Source: Pseudomonadota bacterium
GTDB lineage: Bacteria > Pseudomonadota > Alphaproteobacteria > Rhizobiales > Hyphomicrobiaceae
Assembly: GCA_023430315.1 (NCBI GenBank)
Contig: JAEZAW010000362.1
Location: 1-6,351 of the forward strand
DNA: 6,351 nt
Reading direction: 5' to 3'
Of the stretch, positions 1 to 5,363 are shown in pieces (position 1 is the stretch's first letter; the number at the start of each line of letters is the position of its first letter). The notes beneath the pieces were generated by a model that saw only the letters and a list, made by a program, of their open reading frames with translations, did not search any database and was not told where the DNA came from. The position numbers and the translations under genes were made by a program.

Positions 1-33
1 GTGCTGCGACACAAATCATAAAGGCGGGTGGGT

Positions 34-95
34 CCGGGAGGGTGTCCCTCCCGGTAGGGGTGCGGGGACCTAGTCCCCGTCGCGCCGAAGGCGCG
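34..95. repeat. Three tandem perfect hairpins with 3-nt loops
   Basis: Three perfect inverted repeats follow one another. Hairpin 1 (34-54) pairs CCGGGAGGG with CCCTCCCGG across the loop TGT, 9 bp. Hairpin 2 (63-79) pairs CGGGGAC with GTCCCCG across CTA, 7 bp. Hairpin 3 (81-95) pairs CGCGCC with GGCGCG across GAA, 6 bp. None is followed by a T-run, so none is a standard intrinsic terminator in either direction. The arrangement could be a REP-like palindromic intergenic element, a structured 5' leader of the metal-transporter operon, or a small RNA. The sequence alone does not separate these. Confidence 0.75.
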
Positions 96-172
96 AGCCA
101 CGCGCGGCCCTTGATCCACGACCGCCCACGCGGGCATGATACGCCTCACGACACGCCAGCCACAGAACCCTC

Positions 173-178
173 GGGGAA
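173..178 (+). promoter_or_regulatory. Ribosome binding site deciding the start at 183
   Basis: GGGGAA lies 4 nt before the ATG at 183. The alternative in-frame ATG at 198 has no purine-rich stretch in front of it, and the far upstream ATG at 42 lies inside hairpin 1. This makes 183 the best start and gives a normal signal-peptide-like N-terminus. Confidence 0.55.
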
Positions 179-182
179 TGAC

Positions 183-812
183 ATGCAGCACACCACAATG
201 AAACGGCTCGGCCTTGCCGCAGCTTTCCTCGTGACTGGCATCGGCTCGGCGGCGGCGCACCACCCCATGGGCGGTGTGACACCCACGACGTTCATGGAGG
301 GCTTTCTCTCCGGCATAGGGCATCCGGTGATCGGCATCGACCATCTGGCCTTCATCATCGCCATCGGTATCGCTGCGGCGTTCGTGAGCGGCGGCATCGG
401 CATCATCGCCGGCTTCATTGCTGCTTCGTCGCTCGGCGTGCTCGCGCATGTCATCGAGCTGAACGTGCCTCTCGTCGAGGTGCTCGTTGCCGCGAGCGTG
501 ATCGTCGCCGGCGCGGCGCTAGCTGTCGGCCTCACGTCGGCGCGCACGGGTTGGCTGTTGCTTGCCGTCATTGCCGGGCTCTTTCACGGCTATGCCTTCG
601 GAGAGACGGTCGTCGGTGCCGAGCGCACGGTGATCGGCGCCTATCTGATCGGCCTTGCAATCATCATGGCAGCGATCGCCACGGTCGCCATGCTCGTATC
701 GCGCAAATTTTTCGTTACGGCTGAGACGAACCCGATGGGTCTGCGCGCGGCCGGTGGCGCACTCGCCGTTCTCGGCCTCTTCCTGCTCGTCATGGGTCTA
801 GTGGAGGCCTAG
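183..812 (+). CDS. HupE/UreJ family membrane protein (probable nickel/cobalt-type transporter)
   Basis: HupE/UreJ proteins are small polytopic inner-membrane proteins linked to uptake of nickel, in some lineages cobalt, for hydrogenase or urease. This one has 209 aa, the usual size. Residues 1-25 form a signal-like segment (MKRLG, a hydrophobic core, then GSAAA), and cleavage there would leave a mature protein beginning His26-His27-Pro-Met-Gly-Gly. The family signature HPxxGxDHL is present at 47-55 (HPVIGIDHL). A second His/Glu motif, HGYAFGE, sits at 135-141. About five further membrane spans are visible, near 55-70, 72-90, 97-117, 121-137 and 150-173, with a last one near 189-206. It is the first gene of a tight four-gene operon, and the next gene's GGAGG (803-807) lies inside its 3' end, suggesting translational coupling. 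No urease or hydrogenase gene is in view, so the metal is uncertain. The family call is firm; the substrate is inferred. Confidence 0.9.
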   Translation: MQHTTMKRLGLAAAFLVTGIGSAAAHHPMGGVTPTTFMEGFLSGIGHPVIGIDHLAFIIAIGIAAAFVSGGIGIIAGFIAASSLGVLAHVIELNVPLVEVLVAASVIVAGAALAVGLTSARTGWLLLAVIAGLFHGYAFGETVVGAERTVIGAYLIGLAIIMAAIATVAMLVSRKFFVTAETNPMGLRAAGGALAVLGLFLLVMGLVEA

Positions 813-817
813 TCGGA

Positions 818-1225
818 ATGACAACGCTGACGACACTCGATGCCACAGCCGGGCGCGTGATCGCGCTCTTCGAGCGTCTGCCGGAGTTGGTCGGCGAGAA
901 CGCTGACCTCCTGCGGCGCGGCCGCTTCCTGTCGACCGACTTCGCCATCGTGGTCGGCGCAACGCCACTGCTCGTGCGCGTCGAACGCGGGCGCGTGACG
1001 TCGGTCGCGCGTGGCCCATTCCTGCTCAGGCCATGGGCATTCTCGATTACGGCCGAGCCAGAGACATGGCTCAAGCTCCTGAAGCGCGTACCCGATCCTG
1101 GAACGCATGACCTCATGGCGCTCTCGAAGGTCGGCCTTGCGCGCATCGAGGGCAACCTGCAGCCCTTCATGGCGAACCTGCAGGTCATCAAGGATATCGT
1201 CACTGCGCCGCGCGCGCTGACGTGA
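818..1225 (+). CDS. Small SCP-2 (sterol carrier)-like protein, hypothetical
   Basis: A 135-aa soluble protein with no signal peptide or membrane span. I do not recognise it as a named gene. The pattern resembles SCP-2-like lipid-binding domains: alternating beta-strands at 41-58 (DFAIVVGATPLLVRVERG), a G-R-V-T-S-V strand at 58-63, an aromatic/Trp segment ending in PETWLKLL (81-88), a Leu/Ala helix, then an IEGN turn at 110-113 followed by a C-terminal helix. Known SCP-2-like domains bind sterols, lipids or acyl-CoA and often have this 'low-affinity substrate, then ieGd/ieGn' ending. ATG 818 has GGAGG at 803-807 inside the upstream gene, and the two genes are separated by 5 nt, so it is surely in the same operon. 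A role as carrier or chaperone for a hydrophobic or CoA-linked intermediate is inference. Confidence 0.85.
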   Translation: MTTLTTLDATAGRVIALFERLPELVGENADLLRRGRFLSTDFAIVVGATPLLVRVERGRVTSVARGPFLLRPWAFSITAEPETWLKLLKRVPDPGTHDLMALSKVGLARIEGNLQPFMANLQVIKDIVTAPRALT

Positions 1226-1238
1226 GGAAACGCGCCCC

Positions 1239-2090
1239 ATGAAAGCAACCTTCGAGCCGATCGTCGGCCGCTACGCCCATCTGACGCTCTCGGGCCGCCC
1301 GCACCGTCTCTACATCGAGGAAGCCGGCAGCGGAATTCCACTCGTCTGCCTGCACACGGCCGGCGCGGACGGTCGGCAGTTCCGCCACGTGCTGAACGAT
1401 CCGGCGATCACGCGCGACTACCGCGTCATCGTGTTCGATATGCCGTGGCACGGGAAATCCCTACCACCCGTCGGCTTTGAGACCGAGGAATACAATCTCA
1501 CGACCGCCCACTACACGCAGATGGTGCTCGACGTCTGTGATGCGCTGGAGCTCGATAAGCCCGTCGTGATGGGCTGCTCGATCGGCGGGCGGCTCGTACT
1601 CAATCTCGCGGCCGAGCATCCGGAGCGCTTTCGCGCGCTCATCGGCCTCGAGTCCGCTGCCCATCAGCAGCCCTGGTACGATACCGAGTGGCTCAATCGG
1701 CCAGACGTTCACGGTGGCGAAGTCTGCGCCGCGCTCGTCTCCGGCATGATGGCACCACAGAGTCCGGCCGAGAGCCGCCACGAGACGCTGTGGATGTACA
1801 AATGCGGCGGTCCTGGCATCTTCAAGGGTGATCTCTATTTCTATCGCGTCGATGGCGACCTGCGCGAGAAGATCGCCCGCATCGATACGAAGCGCTGCCC
1901 GCTCTACATGCTGACCGGCGAGTACGATTTTTCCTGCACGCCGGACGATACGAAGCGCACCGCTGCGCTCATCAAGGGCGCCGAGGTCACGATCATGAAG
2001 GAGCTCGGCCACTTCCCGATGAGCGAGAACCCGGCTCAGTTCCGCCGCTACATCATGCCGGTACTCGAGAAGATCAAGGCCGGGAAATAG
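1239..2090 (+). CDS. Alpha/beta hydrolase
   Basis: A cytoplasmic serine hydrolase of 283 aa, normal length for the fold. The visible order is canonical. An oxyanion-hole strand reads VCLHTAGADGRQF (36-48), followed by the strand VIVFDMPWHGKS (63-74). The nucleophile elbow is GCSIGG at 112-117 with Ser114. A cap region covers about 145-215, the acid-bearing strand reads LTGEYD (Asp230), and the catalytic His is His258 in ELGHFPM. The start is ATG 1239, preceded by GAGGAAA at 1224-1230, which overlaps the previous stop codon. The gene lies 13 nt after the SCP-2-like gene and 21 nt before the cyclase-family gene. The family includes C-C bond hydrolases, esterases, lactonases and dehalogenases. 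The elbow residues alone do not tell which, and a C-C or ester hydrolase acting beside the adjacent cyclase-family enzyme is inference. Confidence 0.95.
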   Translation: MKATFEPIVGRYAHLTLSGRPHRLYIEEAGSGIPLVCLHTAGADGRQFRHVLNDPAITRDYRVIVFDMPWHGKSLPPVGFETEEYNLTTAHYTQMVLDVCDALELDKPVVMGCSIGGRLVLNLAAEHPERFRALIGLESAAHQQPWYDTEWLNRPDVHGGEVCAALVSGMMAPQSPAESRHETLWMYKCGGPGIFKGDLYFYRVDGDLREKIARIDTKRCPLYMLTGEYDFSCTPDDTKRTAALIKGAEVTIMKELGHFPMSENPAQFRRYIMPVLEKIKAGK

Positions 2091-2111
2091 CCTCACGCAT
2101 CGGAGGCCGCC

Positions 2112-2894
2112 ATGGCGCGTCGCATCGTCGATCTTTCCGTTGCGCTCGAAGCGGACATCGCCTCCGATCCGCCGGGCAACGAACCGAAGATCACTTACGT
2201 CGCGCACAAGGACCCGGCTGCGCTCTCACGCATGCTTCCACATTTTCCGGGGCTCACGGCGGAGGAGCTGCCGGGCGGCGAGGCCTGGGCTGTCGAACAG
2301 CTCACGGTGTCGACGCACAACGGCACGCATCTCGACGCGCCCTATCACTTCCATTCGACCATGGATGGCGGCAAACGCGCCTGGACGATCGACGAAGTGC
2401 CGCTCGAGTGGTGCATGAGCCGCGGCGTGAAGCTCGACTTCCGCCATTTTCCAGACGGCTACGTGGCGACGCCCAGTGATGTCGAAGCGGAGTTGAAGCG
2501 CGCCGGCGTCACGCTCCAGCCGTTCGACATTGTGCTCGTCAATACGGCCGCGGGCGCGCGCTACGGCGAGGCCGACTACGTCTCGCGCGGTTGTGGCATG
2601 GGCCGCGCCGCGACGCTCTGGCTGACCGAGCGCGGTGTGAAGATCACCGGTACGGATGCCTGGAGCTGGGACGCCCCTTTTGTTCATACTGCGAAAAAGT
2701 ACGCCGCGACGCGCGATGCCGCGCTGATCTGGGAAGGCCATCGCGCCGGCATGGAGCGCGCCTACTGTCACATCGAGAAGCTCGCGAATCTCGAGCAGCT
2801 CCCCGCGACCGGCTACACGGTGTGCTGCTTCCCCTTCAAGATCAAACGCGCCTCGGCCGGCTTCACGCGCGTTGTGGCAATCTTCGAAGAGTGA
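2112..2894 (+). CDS. Cyclase family protein (kynurenine-formamidase-like metal hydrolase)
   Basis: This 260-aa protein belongs to the cyclase family (PF04199), metal-dependent amide, lactone or ester hydrolases that include bacterial kynurenine formamidase KynB, isatin hydrolase and polyketide-type cyclases. The signature HxGTHxDxPxHF is intact at 69-80, giving His69, His73 and Asp75 as metal ligands and His79 as the catalytic candidate. His210 and Glu222, twelve residues apart, match the second ligand pair known from KynB. The end RVVAIFEE fits the family's final strand. It is about 40-50 aa longer than KynB, with extra sequence in the first 65 residues and around 145-200. The usual PG-type turn before the second helix is replaced by SRGCGMGRAATLWL (158-171), followed by GTDAWSWDAPF (180-190). 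This suggests a subfamily distinct from true KynB. ATG 2112 has GGAGG 5 nt upstream (2102-2106). It is the last gene of the operon. Substrate unknown. Confidence 0.93.
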   Translation: MARRIVDLSVALEADIASDPPGNEPKITYVAHKDPAALSRMLPHFPGLTAEELPGGEAWAVEQLTVSTHNGTHLDAPYHFHSTMDGGKRAWTIDEVPLEWCMSRGVKLDFRHFPDGYVATPSDVEAELKRAGVTLQPFDIVLVNTAAGARYGEADYVSRGCGMGRAATLWLTERGVKITGTDAWSWDAPFVHTAKKYAATRDAALIWEGHRAGMERAYCHIEKLANLEQLPATGYTVCCFPFKIKRASAGFTRVVAIFEE

Positions 2895-2922
2895 GCAAGC
2901 GCACAAAATCTGTGGCGCTTGC
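2895..2922 (+). terminator. Post-operon hairpin, possible factor-dependent terminator
   Basis: Beginning at the base after the cyclase stop codon, GCAAGCGCACA (2895-2905) pairs with TGTGGCGCTTGC (2911-2922) with a single bulged G and a 5-nt loop AAATC. The stem is strong but is followed by GCATCACACC rather than a T-run. It is therefore more likely a 3'-end stabiliser or a factor-assisted terminator than a classic intrinsic terminator. Confidence 0.5.
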
Positions 2923-2979
2923 GCATCACACCTCCGAAAACCTCCAGACATCGGTACGTCTCGCCTCTGGATTTTGTTC

Positions 2980-3025
2980 TAGCGCAAAGTAGCGCCGCAA
3001 TCGGCGCCTGAGAGTTGGCTATACT
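2980..3025 (+). promoter_or_regulatory. Candidate promoter/operator of the DUF992 gene
   Basis: TATACT at 3020-3025 is a good -10 match in an otherwise GC-rich gap. No clear TTGACA-like -35 lies at the right distance; the hexamer at 2997-3002 (GCAATC) is poor. That position is instead covered by a perfect inverted repeat, GCGCCG (2992-2997) and CGGCGC (3002-3007) around CAAT. Just before it TAGCGC occurs twice (2980-2985 and 2990-2995), spaced exactly 10 bp. A weak -35 overlapped by symmetric sequence is what an activator or repressor site looks like, but no regulator can be named. Transcription would leave a leader of roughly 65 nt before the ATG at 3097. Confidence 0.4.
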
Positions 3026-3096
3026 GCGCGTCGATTCGAGATGGGGACGTCTCGCGTCGAAGGGCAGATAGTTCACTTCGCAGGGAGCAGGGTGAC

Positions 3097-3594
3097 ATGA
3101 ACAGGATTACGACGGGCGTTGCGGCGGGGCTTCTCGGCATCGGACTTGCGGCTGGCTTCGCAGCCGTCTCTACGACCACAGCAGACGCCCAGTCGGCACG
3201 CTCGCTCGTCGGCACGCTGACCTGCAAGGGCGGCCCGCATGTCGGCATGATCGTTGGCTCGCAGCAGACGCTGGAGTGCTTCTATCAGTCCGTCGGCGGC
3301 AAGAGGCCGCGCGGCTACACCGCGACGATCACCAAGGTCGGCGTGGATATCGGCTTCAAGAACGAGACCACGCTGATCTGGCAGGTGCTCGGCTCGACCG
3401 AGGTCAACAGAGGTCCGCTGCTCGTCGGTGACTACGGCGGCGTATCGGCAGAAGCCTCCGTCGCGCTTGGCGTCGGCGCGAATGCGCTCGTGGGCGGCAG
3501 CAATAAGTCGATCGTGCTTCAGCCGGTCAGCGTGCAAGGTCAGACGGGCCTGAACGTCGCCCTCGCCGTCACCAGCATGGTGATCAGCCGCTAA
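3097..3594 (+). CDS. DUF992 domain-containing secreted protein
   Basis: A 165-aa exported protein of unknown function. Residues 1-31 are a signal peptide: MNR start, hydrophobic Ala/Gly/Leu core, and an ADA|Q cleavage site after Ala31. The mature part matches the DUF992 pattern: VGTLTCKGG with Cys43, a QTLECFY segment with Cys61, YTATITKVGVDIGF (74-87), LIWQVLGST, a GDYGGVSAEASVALGVGANALVGGSNKSI block (111-139) and the terminal LQPVSVQGQTGLNVALAVTSM. The two cysteines are the only ones in the mature protein and could form a disulfide in the periplasm. ATG 3097 is preceded by the purine-rich GGGAGCAGGGTGA (3083-3095). It appears monocistronic, with its own promoter region and terminator. DUF992 genes are characteristic of Hyphomicrobiales, often in several copies. 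Periplasmic or outer-surface location is inferred from the signal peptide; no function is known to me. Confidence 0.93.
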   Translation: MNRITTGVAAGLLGIGLAAGFAAVSTTTADAQSARSLVGTLTCKGGPHVGMIVGSQQTLECFYQSVGGKRPRGYTATITKVGVDIGFKNETTLIWQVLGSTEVNRGPLLVGDYGGVSAEASVALGVGANALVGGSNKSIVLQPVSVQGQTGLNVALAVTSMVISR

Positions 3595-3606
3595 GGCGAT
3601 CGGAAA

Positions 3607-5316
3607 TCATGAAAATGAGAACGGCCGGCACTTGGTGCCGGCCGTTTTCTTTGGCGCCCTTGACCTGGCTGAGGTCGAGTAGTTCGTGAAGGCTGTCGTC
3701 GTCGCGCGCGCGTTATGGTCCGTAATCACGCACACGAGCGCGGGCTTGCCTGCCTTCACGGCCTTCATGGCGCGCTCGAGCGCCGGGCGGATGTCATCCG
3801 GCTTGTCGACCCATTCGCCATGACCGCCGAAGGCCTCGGCAAACTTGTCCAGGCGCGGATAGCCGAGATCGCGACCCGGCTTCTCCTTATTGGGATCGCC
3901 CGTCCAGCCGCCGTTCTGGCTGATGATGGTCAGGATCGGCAGGCCGTGACGCACCGCCGTGTCGAACTCCATGGCATTCATGCCGAACGAGCCGTCACCG
4001 TGCAGCACGATCACTTGCTTGTCGGGGCAAGCGACCTTGGCGCCGATACCGAACGGCATACCGACACCCATGGTGCCGAAAGCGCCTGAGTTGATGCGGT
4101 GGCGCGCGGTGTACTGCGGGATGGCCTGACGCCCGTAGTTCAGGATCTCCTGTCCGTCGACGCAGAGCACGCAGTCGCGGTCCATGAAGTCGCGCACTTC
4201 CTTGCACAGACGCAGCGGATGGATCGGCGTCGCGGGATTGGAGAGCGTCTGCTCGGCCTCGGCCGTCTTCTGGACATTGCGGGAGCGGAGGCGCTCGCGC
4301 CATGTCTCGTAGGTCGCAGGCGTGACCTTGCCGGCCACCGCCGCCGTCAGCTGCTGGAAGGCAACCTTGGCGTCCGCGATCACACCGACCGCCAGATTGC
4401 GCGGCGAGGAAGCGATCTCGATCGGATCGATGTCGATGCGCACAATCTTCGCATTGGCATTCCAGCGCGGCGGCGCGGCATGGCCGATGATGTAGTTCAT
4501 GCGCGTGCCGACGACGAGGATCAGGTCGGCATCGCGGAAGGCGGCAGCACGCGAGGTGAGATAGCAATACTTGTGATCCTCGGGGATCACGCCGCGGCCT
4601 TGTGGCGTCGTGTAGAAGGGCACGCCCGCTGCCTCGACGAAGGCCAGCATCTCCTTCTCGGCCTCGGACCACTGCACGCCGGAGCCGGTGATGAGCACGG
4701 GCTGCTTCGCCTTGGAGAGCAGCTCGACGATGGCCGAGAGATCATTGGCGTTCGCGGCGGGACGCGGCCGCTTTGAGTGGTCGTAGGGATCGGGATACTC
4801 GATCTTGGACTCGTCCACTTCGGCATAGAGGATGTCACCGGGGCAATCGAGATAGACCGGCCCCGGCTTGCCGCTCATGGCGTGCTTCACCGCGAGGTTG
4901 ATCAGCTCGGGGATGCGCTTCGTGTGGTGAATGCGGTCCGACCACTTCGTGCAGGGCTTGAACATCGAGAGCTGGTCGATGTCCTGGAAGGCGCCGTGAT
5001 GCCACGTCACGACCGGCGCCGCGCCACCGAGTGCGATGACCGGCGTGCAGTCGGCCCAGGCGTGCGCAATGCCTGTGACGAGGTTCGTCACGGCCGGGCC
5101 AGAGGCGGCCATGCAGAATGCGGGCTTGTTGCGCAGGCGCGCGTAGGCAAAGCCGGCCATGGCCGCGGCCTGCTCGTGACGCACGTCCACACCGCGCAGC
5201 CCGAGCTTCATCGCGGCCTTCTCCACGGCCATCATGGGCGCGCCCATGATGTAGAAGAAATCGCTCACGCCTTCGTTCTTCATTGCCTTGGCAATGATGT
5301 CGGAACCAATAGCCAT
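3607..5316 (-). CDS. Thiamine-diphosphate enzyme, oxalyl-CoA decarboxylase / 2-hydroxyacyl-CoA lyase-like
   Basis: A 569-aa cytoplasmic ThDP enzyme with the three-domain layout of the acetolactate synthase superfamily. The PYR domain (about 1-165) carries the cofactor-activating Glu48 in RHEQ. The central Rossmann-like domain (about 190-330) includes LITGSGVQW, LILVVGTRMNY and VRIDIDPIEI. The PP domain (about 370-535) has GDGSFG at 440-445 and the paired Asn468 in QNGGW, the Mg/diphosphate motif. Overall pattern and its CoA-transferase neighbour are closest to oxalyl-CoA decarboxylases and 2-hydroxyacyl-CoA lyases, but those usually read GDSAFG and NNGGIY. Here GDGSFG is acetolactate-synthase-like and Trp471 replaces the Ile-Tyr, so the substrate is uncertain. 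ATG at 5316 was chosen because GAGAGGAA (complement of 5323-5330) sits 6 nt upstream; the longer open frame to 5616 overlaps the CoA transferase gene. The last 21 residues (549-569) are basic, use AGG and TCA codons and run through the DUF992 terminator; they look like read-through of former intergenic DNA. Confidence 0.92.
   Translation of the reverse strand: MAIGSDIIAKAMKNEGVSDFFYIMGAPMMAVEKAAMKLGLRGVDVRHEQAAAMAGFAYARLRNKPAFCMAASGPAVTNLVTGIAHAWADCTPVIALGGAAPVVTWHHGAFQDIDQLSMFKPCTKWSDRIHHTKRIPELINLAVKHAMSGKPGPVYLDCPGDILYAEVDESKIEYPDPYDHSKRPRPAANANDLSAIVELLSKAKQPVLITGSGVQWSEAEKEMLAFVEAAGVPFYTTPQGRGVIPEDHKYCYLTSRAAAFRDADLILVVGTRMNYIIGHAAPPRWNANAKIVRIDIDPIEIASSPRNLAVGVIADAKVAFQQLTAAVAGKVTPATYETWRERLRSRNVQKTAEAEQTLSNPATPIHPLRLCKEVRDFMDRDCVLCVDGQEILNYGRQAIPQYTARHRINSGAFGTMGVGMPFGIGAKVACPDKQVIVLHGDGSFGMNAMEFDTAVRHGLPILTIISQNGGWTGDPNKEKPGRDLGYPRLDKFAEAFGGHGEWVDKPDDIRPALERAMKAVKAGKPALVCVITDHNARATTTAFTNYSTSARSRAPKKTAGTKCRPFSFS
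3620..3650 (+). terminator. Rho-independent terminator of the DUF992 gene
   Basis: AACGGCCGGCAC (3620-3631) pairs perfectly with GTGCCGGCCGTT (3635-3646) around a 3-nt loop TTG, followed by TTTTCTTT (3645-3652). This is a textbook intrinsic terminator 26 nt after the DUF992 stop codon. Read from the minus strand the same stem is followed by CTCATTTTC, a much poorer U-tract, so it would act only weakly on the converging ThDP-enzyme transcript. The hairpin lies inside the annotated 3' end of that minus-strand reading frame, which is unusual. Confidence 0.9.
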
Positions 5317-5322
5317 CGGGTG

Positions 5323-5330
5323 TTCCTCTC
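5323..5330 (-). promoter_or_regulatory. Ribosome binding site of the ThDP-enzyme gene
   Basis: On the minus strand GAGAGGAA lies 6 nt before the ATG at 5316. It decides this start against the 100-residue longer open frame that reaches 5616 inside the CoA transferase gene and would add an Arg-rich, family-unlike N-terminus. It sits in the 47-nt gap after the CoA transferase stop codon. Confidence 0.75.
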
Positions 5331-5363
5331 TGAAAAGTTCAGTTTCTGCGAGCAGGCGGAGAG

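Larger units (their letters stand above)
1..182. other. Non-coding leader region upstream of the hupE-like operon
   Basis: No convincing gene lies here. The frame of the downstream gene stays open back to position 42, but the peptide it would give is Arg/Pro/His-rich, runs through three strong hairpins and has no ribosome binding site, so I treat it as untranslated. The left part (34-95) is a run of hairpins, annotated separately. The right part (96-172) has no obvious fold. The only promoter-like pair is TTGATC at 111-116 and CATGAT at 135-140 (18-nt spacing), which is too weak to call. The upstream gene, if any, ends outside the window. Confidence 0.6.

Noticed and set aside
42..182. N-terminal extension of the HupE/UreJ frame back to ATG 42
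   Set aside because: It runs through the tandem hairpins, has no ribosome binding site, gives an Arg/His/Pro-rich peptide before a normal signal sequence, and makes the protein longer than its family.
1..182. Cobalamin or nickel/cobalt riboswitch before the HupE/UreJ gene
   Set aside because: I looked for the B12-box and the conserved NiCo junction sequences and did not see them; the simple tandem hairpins do not match either fold.
1461..2951. Minus-strand open frames (1461-2207, 2226-2951) opposite the hydrolase and cyclase genes
   Set aside because: Antisense shadows of clearly coding plus-strand genes with intact catalytic motifs.
2944..2980. CCAGA...TCTGG followed by ATTTTGTTCT as an intrinsic terminator
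   Set aside because: The stem has only 5 bp with a 17-nt loop and the T-run is interrupted; too weak to call.
3028..3060. Direct repeat GCGTCGA (3028-3034, 3054-3060) and CGAGA/TCTCG inverted repeat in the DUF992 leader
   Set aside because: Short repeats of this size are expected by chance in GC-rich sequence, and they do not line up with the promoter elements.
3607..3700. Frameshift rather than stop loss at the ThDP-enzyme C-terminus
   Set aside because: The two other frames give no early stop or family-like ending here, whereas a single TGA to TCA change explains the extension simply.
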